Origin: Geodermatophilus sabuli
Lineage (GTDB): Bacteria > Actinomycetota > Actinomycetes > Mycobacteriales > Geodermatophilaceae
NCBI RefSeq assembly: GCF_010686765.1
Contig: NZ_JAAGWF010000005.1
Location: 225,924 to 289,923 of the forward strand
Length of the DNA: 64,000 nucleotides
Reading direction: 5' to 3'
Positions 1 through 8,026 of this stretch are shown piece by piece (position 1 is the first letter of the stretch; the number at the start of each line of letters is the position of its first letter). The position numbers and the translations under genes were made by a program. The notes beneath the pieces are model-generated. The model searched no databases and was not told the DNA's origin. It saw nothing but the letters and a program-made list of their open reading frames with translations.

Positions 1-68
1 CATGCCCTGCCTCTACCCGTCGGCCCGCCGAGCACGCGCGACAGCGGCGGCTGCCGGCAGTGGGAGCG

Positions 69-2042
69 TCACGGCTCGGCGTACCAGGCGAAGCCCAGCC
101 CCGGGACCACCAGCCGGCCGTCCCGGACGCGGAGCGGGCCGTCGCTGCCGTGCACCTGCTCGAAGGTCCCGTAGCCGGTCACGGTGTCGGCGTCGAGGCC
201 GCGAGGGTGCGGCGAGAAGTTGGCCACCCCGACGAAGGCACCGCTGCGCGGGTGCTCGCGCCGCCACACCAGGACCTCGTCGCTCCCGGCGTCCAGCAGC
301 ACCGACTCGACGCCGGCGCGCAGCGCGAGCAGCGAGCGCCGGACCGCGCCGAGCCGCTGCAGCTGCCCGAACACCCGGCCCTCGAGCGTGGCGGGGTCGC
401 CGCGGCGCTCGCCGGCGGCCCAGTCCATCGGGGGCCGGTGCAGCCAGCGGTTGTCCGGCGCCCGCTCGGGGTCGGCGAGGTAGCCGCTGTCGTTGCGCAT
501 CGCGAGCTCGTCGCCCATGTACAGCAGCGGGATGCCGCCCCAGGCGAAGGCCACCGAGTACAGCAGGACCAGCCGCCGGATGCCGGCGTCCAGCGCGGCG
601 TCGTCGCCGGCCTCGAGCGCTGCCTCGATGCCGCACAGCGACGCCGCGGAGCCCGACACGCGGGCGTCGCCGGTCGCCTCGTTCTCCTGGAACAGGGCAC
701 CGCGCGCGTACGAGCCCGGGAACCGGCCGGCGTAGAAGTCGTTGAGGAAGCGCCGGTGCGCGAAGGGGTCCAGCCCCACGGCGGCGGCGTCCTCGTCGGC
801 GACCGCCCAGCCGATGTCGTCGTGCCCTCGGACGTAGGTGACCCAGGAGGCCGTCGGTGGGATCGGCTTCATCCGGCCGAGCGCCTGCCGGGCCAGCCGG
901 GTGTCCTGGGTGGCCAGGCTGCTCCACAGCAGCACCATGAGCTGGTTGTGGTAGGCCAGGTCGCACTCGGGCCGGTACCGGTCGTGGCCTCCGAGGTAGG
1001 GCACCAGGTCGTCGGGCGACACGATCGCCTCGGCCTTGAACACCACACCGGGTGCGGCCAGCCGGGCGAGCGCGTGCAGCAACTGGAGCAGGGAGTGCCC
1101 CTCCGGCTGGTTCTGGCAGCTGGTGCCCAGCCGCTTCCACATGAACGGGACGGCGTCCATGCGGAAGACGTCGACCCCGCGGTTGGCCAGCCAGGTGATC
1201 TCCCCCAGCATCCTCAGGGTCACCTCGGGGTTGGCGTAGTCGAGGTCCCACTGGTACGGCCAGAACGTCGTCCAGACCCAGCCCCCGGCGCCGCCGCAGG
1301 CCTCGGGCACCCAGCTGAACGAGCCCGGCGCCCGGTCCGGGAACACCTCGGGGATCGTGGCGTCGTACGCGTCGGGCATCGTCCGGTCGGGGAAGGCGGT
1401 GTAGAAGCCCGCGTAGGCGGGGTCCCCGGCCAGCCACCCCTGCGCCCAGGCGTGCTCCCGGGCGGTGTGGTTGAGGACCAGGTCGATGCACAGGCTCATG
1501 CCCCGGTCGTGCAGCGCCGTAGCCACCTGCTCGAGGTCGGCCATCGTGCCCAGCCGGGGGTCCACCGCGCGGTAGTCGGCCACCGCGTACCCGCCGTCGT
1601 TCTCGCCCGGACGCGGACGGAGCAGCGGCATGAGGTGCAGGTAGGTGGTGCCCAGCTCGGCGAGGTGGTCGAGGTGGCCGGGCAGCCGGTCAAGGGTGCC
1701 GCAGAACCGGTCGACGTAGCAGACGTAGCCCTGCACGCGCGCCCGCTGGAACCAGCCGGGGTCGATCTCCCGGCGGCGGTCGATCCGGCGCAGCGCCGCC
1801 GGCCGTTCGCCCGCGGCGGTCAGCACCATCCGCAGCGCCCGCTCGAAGAGCTCGTCCGCGGCCGGCCCGTAGAGGACGGCGAGGGGCTCGTGCACGTCGA
1901 ACAGCGCGAGGTCGGCCCGGCTGAGGAAGGCGTCGGCGTCGGCGGCGCCCAACGCGGCCACCGCGTCCGGCTCCAGCCGGGGCCGGAGGGCCGCCCACGC
2001 CCGCCGCGCCGCCTCGTTGCGGGCGGCCGCCGGAACCGTCAC
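69..2042 (-). CDS. Amylosucrase-like GH13 glucosyltransferase
   Basis: A 657-residue GH13 enzyme that most closely resembles amylosucrase, which splits sucrose, builds an alpha-1,4-glucan from the glucose and releases fructose. There is no signal peptide, so it should act in the cytoplasm. The barrel shows the nucleophile D296 in FRMDAVPF, the acid/base E338 in FKAEAIV and the third acid D408 in VRGHDDIGW; HDDIGW is typical of amylosucrases. Length fits the family (about 640 residues). I chose the GTG at 2042 because a -10-like GATACT ends six bases before it; an upstream extension to 2171 lacks support. Divergent from the HtrA-like gene. Trehalose synthase or sucrose hydrolase activity is a less likely alternative. 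Confidence 0.85.
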   Translation of the reverse strand: MTVPAAARNEAARRAWAALRPRLEPDAVAALGAADADAFLSRADLALFDVHEPLAVLYGPAADELFERALRMVLTAAGERPAALRRIDRRREIDPGWFQRARVQGYVCYVDRFCGTLDRLPGHLDHLAELGTTYLHLMPLLRPRPGENDGGYAVADYRAVDPRLGTMADLEQVATALHDRGMSLCIDLVLNHTAREHAWAQGWLAGDPAYAGFYTAFPDRTMPDAYDATIPEVFPDRAPGSFSWVPEACGGAGGWVWTTFWPYQWDLDYANPEVTLRMLGEITWLANRGVDVFRMDAVPFMWKRLGTSCQNQPEGHSLLQLLHALARLAAPGVVFKAEAIVSPDDLVPYLGGHDRYRPECDLAYHNQLMVLLWSSLATQDTRLARQALGRMKPIPPTASWVTYVRGHDDIGWAVADEDAAAVGLDPFAHRRFLNDFYAGRFPGSYARGALFQENEATGDARVSGSAASLCGIEAALEAGDDAALDAGIRRLVLLYSVAFAWGGIPLLYMGDELAMRNDSGYLADPERAPDNRWLHRPPMDWAAGERRGDPATLEGRVFGQLQRLGAVRRSLLALRAGVESVLLDAGSDEVLVWRREHPRSGAFVGVANFSPHPRGLDADTVTGYGTFEQVHGSDGPLRVRDGRLVVPGLGFAWYAEP

Positions 2043-2048
2043 CGGGTC

Positions 2049-2054
2049 AGTATC
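2049..2054 (-). promoter_or_regulatory. -10-like hexamer, leaderless start of the amylosucrase gene
   Basis: GATACT on the minus strand ends six bases before the GTG at 2042, and there is no Shine-Dalgarno sequence. This spacing would place transcription start at the start codon. It follows the xANNNT pattern seen at many other starts in the window. Confidence 0.45.
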
Positions 2055-2145
2055 GCGGCGGTGTTCGCCCACGGCATGACCACCGCCGCGGACCGCTCGC
2101 CCGGCGTTCACTGGAGGGCGTAATCGAGTAATCAGGAGGTGGGCC

Positions 2146-3099
2146 GTGAGCCTGGCACCCGAGTCCGACACTGGCGCGGCGCTGGACGCCTACTCCCGCA
2201 TCGTCACCGCGGTCGCCGCCGACCTCACCCCGCACGTGGCCGCTCTGCAGATCACCGGCCCCGGTGGTCGCGGCGGCGCCGGGTCGGCCGTCGTCGTCCC
2301 CGGGGACGGGCTGCTGCTCACCAACGCCCACGTGGTCGGCCCGGCCCGCCGCGGCCGGGCGGTGTTCAGCGACGGCAGCGAGTCCGACGTCGAGGTCGTC
2401 GGGGCCGATCCGCTGTCCGACCTGGCCGTCGTGCGCGCCCGGTCCGCGACCCCGCCCCCGGCGGTGCTGGGCGACGCCGCGCACCTGCGGGTGGGCCAGC
2501 TCGTCGTCGCCGTCGGCAACCCGCTCGGGCTGGCCGGCTCGGTGACCGCCGGCGTGGTCAGCGGCCTGGGGCGCTCCCTGCCGACCCGCGACGGCCGTAC
2601 CGCCCGGGTGGTCGAGGACGTCATCCAGACCGACGCCGCGCTCAACCCCGGCAACTCCGGCGGAGCCCTGGCCGACTCGGCCGGCCGGGTCGTCGGCGTC
2701 AGCACCGCGGTGGCCGGCTGGGGGCTGGGGCTGGCCGTGCCGGTCGACGAGACGACCCGCCGGATCGTCGCGGCCCTGGTCCGGGACGGCCGGGTGCGCC
2801 GCGCCTACCTCGGCCTGGTCAGCACGCCGGCGCCGCTGCCGGCCGCGCTCGCCGAACGGACCGGCCGCCGGCGCGGGCTGCGGATCGTCGACGTGGTGGC
2901 GGGCTCCCCGGCCGACCGGGCCGGCCTCAAGGCCGGCGACCTCGTGCTCGAGGCCGCGCGGGCGCCGGTCGCGGAGGCGCAGAGCCTGCAGCGGCTGCTG
3001 TTCGAGGACGCCATCGGGGTACCGCTGCCGGTCACCGTCCACCGGCGCGGGGCCATGGTGGACGTCATCACGGTGCCCACCGAGTTGAGCGGCGCGTGA
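2146..3099 (+). CDS. HtrA/DegP-like trypsin-fold serine protease with PDZ domain
   Basis: A 317-residue S1C-family protease. The trypsin-like domain (about residues 15-200) carries the full triad: H62 in TNAHVV, D92 in LSDLAV and S171 in GNSGGAL. A PDZ-like domain follows (about 210-310), with a GSPADRAGLKAGD segment. Unlike most HtrA proteins it has no signal peptide or membrane anchor, so a cytoplasmic protease is inferred. The GTG start has a strong AGGAGGT at 2134-2140, five bases upstream. It is divergent from the amylosucrase gene across about 100 bases and is followed by a hairpin. Its substrate cannot be predicted. Confidence 0.85.
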   Translation: MSLAPESDTGAALDAYSRIVTAVAADLTPHVAALQITGPGGRGGAGSAVVVPGDGLLLTNAHVVGPARRGRAVFSDGSESDVEVVGADPLSDLAVVRARSATPPPAVLGDAAHLRVGQLVVAVGNPLGLAGSVTAGVVSGLGRSLPTRDGRTARVVEDVIQTDAALNPGNSGGALADSAGRVVGVSTAVAGWGLGLAVPVDETTRRIVAALVRDGRVRRAYLGLVSTPAPLPAALAERTGRRRGLRIVDVVAGSPADRAGLKAGDLVLEAARAPVAEAQSLQRLLFEDAIGVPLPVTVHRRGAMVDVITVPTELSGA

Positions 3100-3104
3100 C
3101 CGGC

Positions 3105-3120
3105 GGGGACCCTCGTCCCC
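3105..3120 (+). terminator. Short hairpin after the HtrA-like gene
   Basis: GGGGAC (3105-3110) and GTCCCC (3115-3120) form a perfect 6-bp stem with a CCTC loop, starting five bases after the stop codon. There is no T-tract, as is common for actinobacterial terminators. Confidence 0.4.
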
Positions 3121-3226
3121 CGACCGGACGGGCACCGGCTCACCCCTTGGGGCGGGAACCCTCCGGCCGGACTGCGGAGTGTCACCGGAGCGACCGATGC
3201 TGTCCCCGGATGGAACGGGGGGTCCC

Positions 3227-4159
3227 ATGCGGCCGGAACGACAGGGTGGCATCGCGCTGCTCTCACTGCTCTACGCGGTGAGCGCGGCGTTGTGTGCCGT
3301 CGGCGCTGTGCAGCCGATGTCCTCGCGGACGCCGGTCCCGCTGCTGTGGGCGCTCGCCGGCATCGGTGCCGCCGGGGCGGCCGTGCTCTGGGTGCGCCGC
3401 GACCGCCTGGGCAGCGGCACGGTGCACGTGGCGGTGCTGCTCATGTCCGCCCTCGTCGGCGTGCTGGCCTGGCGCTCGGCCACCGCGGTGGGCATCGTCG
3501 GGCTCGGTCCGGCGATGGTCGCGCTCGGCGTCTTCGCGGCGCACTTCCTCTCCCACGGCGCTGCCCGCGGGCACGTGGCCTTCCTGCTGAGCGCGGCCTC
3601 CGCCGGCGCCACCGCAGCCGAGCCGTCGGGCTTCCTCGCGCCGTGGACCACCATGGTGGTGACCGTCGTGATCCTCACCGAGGCGCAGGCGCGCATCTCC
3701 GGCCAGCTGCACCGCGCCGCGGGCACCGATCCGCTGACCGGGCTGGCCAACCGGCGCGCATGGGAGGCGGAGGCCTCGCGCACCCTCGCGCACGCACTGC
3801 GCACCGGCGAGCCGCTGACCGTGGCCGTGCTCGACCTCGACGGCTTCAAGGCGATCAACGACGAGGACGGCCACGGGGCCGGAGACGCCCTGCTGCAGGC
3901 CCTCGCCGAGCGCTGGAGCGAGCAGCTGCGCCTCGCGGACCTGCTCGGTCGCTTCGGCGGCGACGAGTTCGTCCTGTGCCTGCCCGGCACCGACGCGGTC
4001 CGGGCCGAGGAGCTGCTCAGCCGGCTGCGGTCCAGCCACCCGGCGTCGTGGTCGGCCGGGACGGCGGCCGCGCGCGCCGGCGACACCCTGCCCGAGCTGC
4101 TCCTGCGCGCGGACGCGGAGCTGTACCGGCACAAGCGGCGCAGCGGCCGGATCGCCTGA
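3227..4159 (+). CDS. Membrane-anchored diguanylate cyclase (GGDEF)
   Basis: A 310-residue protein predicted to make cyclic di-GMP from two GTP. About five hydrophobic segments fill residues 8-155, followed by a GGDEF domain starting with TDPLTGLANRRAW near 167. The active-site motif is intact (GGDEF, 244-248), and RLAD (235-238) lies exactly five residues before it, matching the RxxD product-inhibition site. No EAL or sensory domain is present beyond the membrane part. I chose the ATG at 3227 because a GGGGGG run sits just upstream; a GTG at 3179 is in frame but less convincing. It converges on the SDR gene. Confidence 0.88.
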   Translation: MRPERQGGIALLSLLYAVSAALCAVGAVQPMSSRTPVPLLWALAGIGAAGAAVLWVRRDRLGSGTVHVAVLLMSALVGVLAWRSATAVGIVGLGPAMVALGVFAAHFLSHGAARGHVAFLLSAASAGATAAEPSGFLAPWTTMVVTVVILTEAQARISGQLHRAAGTDPLTGLANRRAWEAEASRTLAHALRTGEPLTVAVLDLDGFKAINDEDGHGAGDALLQALAERWSEQLRLADLLGRFGGDEFVLCLPGTDAVRAEELLSRLRSSHPASWSAGTAAARAGDTLPELLLRADAELYRHKRRSGRIA

Positions 4160-4168
4160 ACGGGCCCG

Positions 4169-4978
4169 TCAGGGACGCCGCCAGTCGTCCGAGCGCAGGT
4201 GCGAGCCGGCCATCGGGCCCATCTGCAGCATCCCGCCGTCCACCGCCCAGGACGCACCGGTGACGTACCCGGCCGCCGGCGAGGCGAGGAAGGCGACGAC
4301 GGCGGCCACCTCGCGGGCGTCGCCGGGCCGGCGCAGGGGCACCCCGGGGCGCTCGTGCCCGGGAGCGGTGGGGTCCTCGTCCTCCTGACCGGTCATCTCG
4401 GTGGCGATCTCGCCCGGGGCGACGGCGTTGACGGTGATGCCGTGCTCGGCGAGCTCCAGCGCGGCCACCCGGGTCAGCAGCCCCAGGCCGCCCTTGGCCG
4501 CGCAGTAGGCCGCGGCACCGACGCGTGGCTGGTGCTCGTGCACGCTGGTGATGTTGACGATCCGACCGCCGCGGCCGGCGGCGACCATGCGCCGCGCCGC
4601 GCGCTGCAGACAGAGGAAGGCACCGTCCAGGTCGGTGGCCAGCACCTCCCGCCAGGTGTCGAGGTCCAGCTCGAGCAGCGGGGTGGCATGGCCGGTGCCG
4701 GCGTCGTTGACCAGGACGTCGAGTCCGCCCAGCGCCTCGGCCAGCTCGTCGACGACGTCCGCCGCGCCGGGCAACCGGGTGAGGTCGAGGTGGCGCACCT
4801 CGGCCCGGCGACCCAGGTCACGGACCTCCTCGGCGGTGGCCTCGGCGGCGGCCTGCGCGCGGTACCAGGTGATGCCGACGTCGCAGCCGGCCTCGGCGAG
4901 GGCGACCGCGGTGGCCCGGCCGATGCCCGACTCCGAGCCGGTGACGACGGCGACGCGCGGCGCTGCGCTCTGGGTCAT
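4169..4978 (-). CDS. Short-chain dehydrogenase/reductase (SDR)
   Basis: A 269-residue classical SDR. The Rossmann motif TGSESGIG is near residue 13; VNDAG takes the place of the usual NNAG. The catalytic Ser is in ITSVHEH and the YxxxK motif is YCAAK. The C-terminal region has the usual GYVTGASWAVDGG segment. It most resembles glucose-1-dehydrogenase-type SDRs, but the substrate cannot be read from the sequence. The ATG start lacks a Shine-Dalgarno sequence; TAGCGT ends six bases upstream, suggesting a leaderless transcript. A hairpin repeat and a small gene lie upstream, and the diguanylate cyclase gene converges from the other side. Confidence 0.85.
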   Translation of the reverse strand: MTQSAAPRVAVVTGSESGIGRATAVALAEAGCDVGITWYRAQAAAEATAEEVRDLGRRAEVRHLDLTRLPGAADVVDELAEALGGLDVLVNDAGTGHATPLLELDLDTWREVLATDLDGAFLCLQRAARRMVAAGRGGRIVNITSVHEHQPRVGAAAYCAAKGGLGLLTRVAALELAEHGITVNAVAPGEIATEMTGQEDEDPTAPGHERPGVPLRRPGDAREVAAVVAFLASPAAGYVTGASWAVDGGMLQMGPMAGSHLRSDDWRRP

Positions 4979-4984
4979 GCGCCG

Positions 4985-4990
4985 ACGCTA
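4985..4990 (-). promoter_or_regulatory. -10-like TAGCGT, leaderless start of the SDR gene
   Basis: TAGCGT on the minus strand lies exactly six bases before the ATG at 4978. There is no ribosome binding site, so translation probably begins at the 5' end of the mRNA. Confidence 0.55.
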
Positions 4991-5030
4991 AGACCCGTGC
5001 CGCGGACCCGCGAGGGGCAGAGAGGGTGGT

Positions 5031-5094
5031 GGGCCCCTCTGCAGGGTCCCGCCGCGAGCCTGCGAGTGGCGGGGGGCAGAGGGGTCCTCTCTCA
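5031..5094 (-). repeat. Dispersed 3'-end hairpin repeat, copy A
   Basis: An imperfect palindrome directly after the small gene at 5092-5274, overlapping its stop codon. Outer arms are 5031-5042 and 5076-5087 (11 of 12 pairs); inner arms are CCCGCC (5048-5053) and GGCGGG (5068-5073). The loop holds the GCGAGCCTGCGAG core, also present in copy C. Closely related to copies at 24837, 52758 and 59540. A terminator or mRNA-end stabiliser role is inferred. Confidence 0.75.
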
Positions 5095-5274
5095 GGCTGC
5101 GACGGCCAGGCGCTCGTCGAGCAGACCGTCGACGGCCGCCGCGGCCTCGGCCACCCGATGGGTGTTCTCGGCCGACGGGCAGTGCGCCTGCGCGCTGCGG
5201 GCGACGCCGAGGGCGATGTAGGCGACGGCGATCTCCAGGTCGAGGTCGTCGAGGCTGCTGACGGTGCGGGTCAT
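5092..5274 (-). CDS. Small hypothetical protein (60 aa)
   Basis: A 60-residue acidic, alanine-rich, probably helical protein that I do not recognise. Coding is supported by GC-saturated third codon positions and by GGGAGGT placed four bases before the ATG. There is one cysteine, in the AHCPSAENTHR segment, and no membrane segment. The stop codon lies inside the edge of hairpin repeat copy A. The gene stands alone between the SDR gene and the WYL regulator, both on the same strand. Function unknown. Confidence 0.65.
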   Translation of the reverse strand: MTRTVSSLDDLDLEIAVAYIALGVARSAQAHCPSAENTHRVAEAAAAVDGLLDERLAVAA

Positions 5275-5395
5275 GGTGACCTCCCGGCGAGTGCGATGCC
5301 TGTCGTCCCGGTGCCACGGTGCCGCTCCCGCGTTCGCCGCGGCAGCCGCACCCTGGGGTGGCTCCCGTCCCCAGTCGGAGGGGACGACCCGGACG

Positions 5396-6367
5396 TTAGG
5401 CGGGGGGTACGACAGGAACCGCGCGGTCGAACCGGTCGGCCCAGCCGCGCAGGTGCTCGCGCAGCTCCGGCGGGCCGACCACGCTGAACTCCGCGCCGAG
5501 GGAGCCCAGGGCGAGGGCGGCCCAGTCCAGGTCGTCGGGCTCGGTGGTGACCCTGCAGCGCCCCGGGCCGGCGTCTTCGACCGCGGCCCAGCGGCCGATC
5601 CGCGCCCGGACGTCGTCGGCCGGGGCCGCCACGAGCGCCTCCACCCGCCACCCCGTCGCCCGTACGCCGAGCCCGGCCCGCACGAACGCGACGGCGTCCT
5701 CGGCCGGGAGCCGCCGCGGGGCGAAGCGGGCGCCGGTCGCCCGGGGGGCGCTCAGCCGGTCGAGGCGGAAGCTGCGCCAGTCCCCGCGCGTGAGGTCGTA
5801 GGCGACCAGGTACCAGCGCCGCCCCAGCGAGACCAGCCGGTGCGGCTCCACCTCGCGGTCGGTCGGGGTGCCGTCGGCGGCGGTGTAGGCGAAGGCCAGT
5901 CGCTCGACGTCCCGGCAGGCCGAGGCCACGGTGGTGAGCGCGGCGGGGTCGACGACGTCCCGGGGCCCGCCCCAGGACGCCGGCTCGGTCACCGCCCGCA
6001 GAGCCTCCACCCGGCGCCGCAGCCGGGCCGGCATCACCTGCACCACCTTGGCCAGCGCGCGCACCGACGACTCCGCCGTCCCGGCGACCGCGCTGTGTGC
6101 CGCCGCCTGCAGCCCGATGACCAGCGCGACCGCCTCCTCGTCGTCGAGGACCAACGGTGGCAACGCCGCTCCCGGGGCCAGCTGGTACCCGCCGTCGACG
6201 CCACGCTGCGCCTCCACCGGGTAGCCGAGCGTCCGGAGCCGGTCGACGTCGCGGCGCAGCGTGCGCACCGAGATCCCCAGCCGGTCGGCGAGGTCGGCGC
6301 CGGCCCAGTAGCGGCGCTGCTGGAGCAGGGACAGCAGGCGCAGGGTGCGGCCACCGGGGTCGGTCAT
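5396..6367 (-). CDS. HTH/WYL-domain transcriptional regulator
   Basis: A 323-residue YafY/DeoR-like regulator. An N-terminal winged helix-turn-helix (about 1-60) contains the recognition part LGISVRTLRRDVDRLRTLG. A WYL domain occupies about 145-230, including the segment RRWYLVAYD, and a C-terminal extension follows. WYL proteins bind effectors such as nucleic acids or small ligands and act as repressors or activators. An alternative ATG lies three codons upstream at 6376. It is divergent from the DinB-like gene with about 95 bases between them, so autoregulation and control of that neighbour are likely. A nested inverted repeat lies in the shared region. Confidence 0.85.
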   Translation of the reverse strand: MTDPGGRTLRLLSLLQQRRYWAGADLADRLGISVRTLRRDVDRLRTLGYPVEAQRGVDGGYQLAPGAALPPLVLDDEEAVALVIGLQAAAHSAVAGTAESSVRALAKVVQVMPARLRRRVEALRAVTEPASWGGPRDVVDPAALTTVASACRDVERLAFAYTAADGTPTDREVEPHRLVSLGRRWYLVAYDLTRGDWRSFRLDRLSAPRATGARFAPRRLPAEDAVAFVRAGLGVRATGWRVEALVAAPADDVRARIGRWAAVEDAGPGRCRVTTEPDDLDWAALALGSLGAEFSVVGPPELREHLRGWADRFDRAVPVVPPA

Positions 6368-6391
6368 GTCCGCCATCTTGTCCGGGATTGC

Positions 6392-6434
6392 GGTCAGGAT
6401 CTGGCACTTGTGCCCCATAGCGTGGTGCCTGACC
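6392..6434. promoter_or_regulatory. Nested inverted repeats, candidate WYL-regulator operator
   Basis: GGTCAGG (6392-6398) and CCTGACC (6428-6434) are inverted copies flanking the compact palindrome GGCAC-tt-GTGCC (6403-6414). All lie between the divergent WYL regulator and DinB-like genes. The symmetry suits a dimeric helix-turn-helix protein, but binding is inferred only. Confidence 0.4.
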
Positions 6435-6463
6435 GAGATGACGGACACCGGAAGGCGGACACC

Positions 6464-6985
6464 ATGGACGCGACCACCACCCTCACCCGCGAGCGCGCCG
6501 ACCTGCTGGAGACGCTGGCCGCCCACCGGCACTTCCTCCGCTACACCGTCCGCGGGCTCACCGACGACCAGGCCCGGCAGCGGACGACGGCCAGCGAGCT
6601 GACCCTCGGCGGGCTGGTGAAGCACGTGGCCGCCCAGGAGGCCAACTGGGTCCGCTTCATCGTGGAGGGCCCCGCAGCCGTCGCCCCGCCCACCGAGGAG
6701 TCCGGGTGGGCCGCGTGGGGAGCGGAGTTCCGGATGGGTCCCGGCGAGACCCTCGACGGCGTCCTCGCGGACTACGCGGAGGTCGCCCGGCGCACCGACG
6801 AGCTGGTGCGCACGCTGCCCGACCTCGACGCCGGCCACCCGCTGCCCGAGGCGCCGTGGTTCGAGCCGGGCGCGTTCCGCTCGGCTCGCCGGGTGTTCCT
6901 GCACATCGTGGCCGAGACCGCCCAGCACGCCGGGCACGCGGACATCCTGCGGGAGTCCCTGGACGGCCAGAAGTCCATGGGGTGA
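6464..6985 (+). CDS. DinB-superfamily protein
   Basis: A 173-residue four-helix-bundle protein of the DinB/DUF664 type. Members are metal-dependent and related to mycothiol- or bacillithiol-dependent transferases. Candidate metal ligands are the histidine in GGLVKHVAAQEANW and the pair in AETAQHAGHADILRE, the usual HxxxH arrangement near the C-terminus. The ATG start is preceded by a GGAAGG-like ribosome binding site. The gene is divergent from the WYL regulator, a pairing often seen for detoxification enzymes; that role is inference. Substrate unknown. Confidence 0.8.
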   Translation: MDATTTLTRERADLLETLAAHRHFLRYTVRGLTDDQARQRTTASELTLGGLVKHVAAQEANWVRFIVEGPAAVAPPTEESGWAAWGAEFRMGPGETLDGVLADYAEVARRTDELVRTLPDLDAGHPLPEAPWFEPGAFRSARRVFLHIVAETAQHAGHADILRESLDGQKSMG

Positions 6986-6993
6986 TCCGCGCG

Positions 6994-7938
6994 TCACCTG
7001 GCGGGCGGTGCGTCGTCCTCCAGGGCGTGCAGGTGCTCGACCGCCCGGTCGCGGGCGGCGGCGGCCTCGGTGGCCTGCCGCTCGGCGGTCCGGCGGTGCC
7101 GTTCGGCGGTCCTGAGCTCGTCGGTGGCCTCGGCGGCCGCCCGCTCGACCCGCGCCAGCTCGTCGGCGAGCTCGGTGACCCGGGCCTGGAGCTCGCTCCG
7201 CCGTGCGTCGAGGTCGTCGACGCGGAACTGCTCCTCCTCCGCGGCGGCCCGGGTCTCGGCGGCCACGGTGGTCGCCTCCTCGACGGCCTGCCGTGCCTCC
7301 GCCAGCTCGCGCAGGCGCTTCTCCTCGGCCGCCCGCCGGGCCTCCTCCTCCCGCTGCCGGCGGCGCTCGGCCGCGTCGGCACCGACCGCCGTCGCCGGCC
7401 GCTCCGGCCGGTCCGGCCGGGTTGCGCGCGGCGGGGGCACCAGGCGCAGGTCGGGCCGGCTGCCGGTGGTGCCCAGGCCGCTGTAGGACATGGGCGCGGT
7501 CAGCCGACCCGACAGCAGCGCCTCCCCCGCCTCCGGATCGGCCATCGCCGCGCGCAGCGTGTCCTCGACCTGGGCCTCGACGGAGCTGCTGATCCGGTGC
7601 CCCCGCTCCCGGGCCAGGGCACCGGCCTGGCGGGTGAGTGCGTTGAGCAGCTGGGAACGCTGCCGGTTGAGCGCTCTCAGCTGGTCCCCGGCCAGGCTCT
7701 CCTGCGCCTCGCGGAGCAGTCCGCCGAGTTCGACGAGCGACTCGATCTCCGCGCGGTGGGCCTGCACCAGGACGTTGCACGCCCACGCCGCCGTGGACGG
7801 CTTGGGCAGCTCGCCGATCGCCTTGGCCAGCGGGCGGTCGCCGTCGGCGCGGGCGTCGTCCTGCCGGGCCTTGCGCAGCGCGATGAACTCCTCGGGCGGC
7901 ACCGCGTAGAGCTCGCCGGCCACGTCCTCGAGATCCAT
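6994..7938 (-). CDS. Coiled-coil hypothetical protein
   Basis: A 314-residue cytoplasmic protein without a recognised enzymatic motif. The N-terminal half (MDLEDVAGELYAVPPEEFIALRK onward) is a globular region of a type found in many actinomycetes. A proline/arginine linker near 165-185 is followed by a long charged coiled coil (about 190-310) rich in Glu, Arg and Ala. The ATG start has GGAGGT upstream with good spacing. It converges on the DinB-like gene with only eight bases between stops. No function is assigned. Confidence 0.7.
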   Translation of the reverse strand: MDLEDVAGELYAVPPEEFIALRKARQDDARADGDRPLAKAIGELPKPSTAAWACNVLVQAHRAEIESLVELGGLLREAQESLAGDQLRALNRQRSQLLNALTRQAGALARERGHRISSSVEAQVEDTLRAAMADPEAGEALLSGRLTAPMSYSGLGTTGSRPDLRLVPPPRATRPDRPERPATAVGADAAERRRQREEEARRAAEEKRLRELAEARQAVEEATTVAAETRAAAEEEQFRVDDLDARRSELQARVTELADELARVERAAAEATDELRTAERHRRTAERQATEAAAARDRAVEHLHALEDDAPPAR

Positions 7939-8026
7939 GCCACCTCCGTGCGGTCCTGCGCCGTGGTGGCCGTCGAGCCGGGAGTACCCGGAGTTCGTCG
8001 CACCCGGGGGCGCCCGCGGCTGACGG

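Noticed and set aside
5396..7786. A 796-residue minus-strand open frame spanning the WYL regulator and the DinB-like gene
   Set aside because: Only the part ending at 6367 matches a protein family; the upstream part is antisense to the DinB-like and coiled-coil genes. Long open frames in wrong frames are expected at this GC content.
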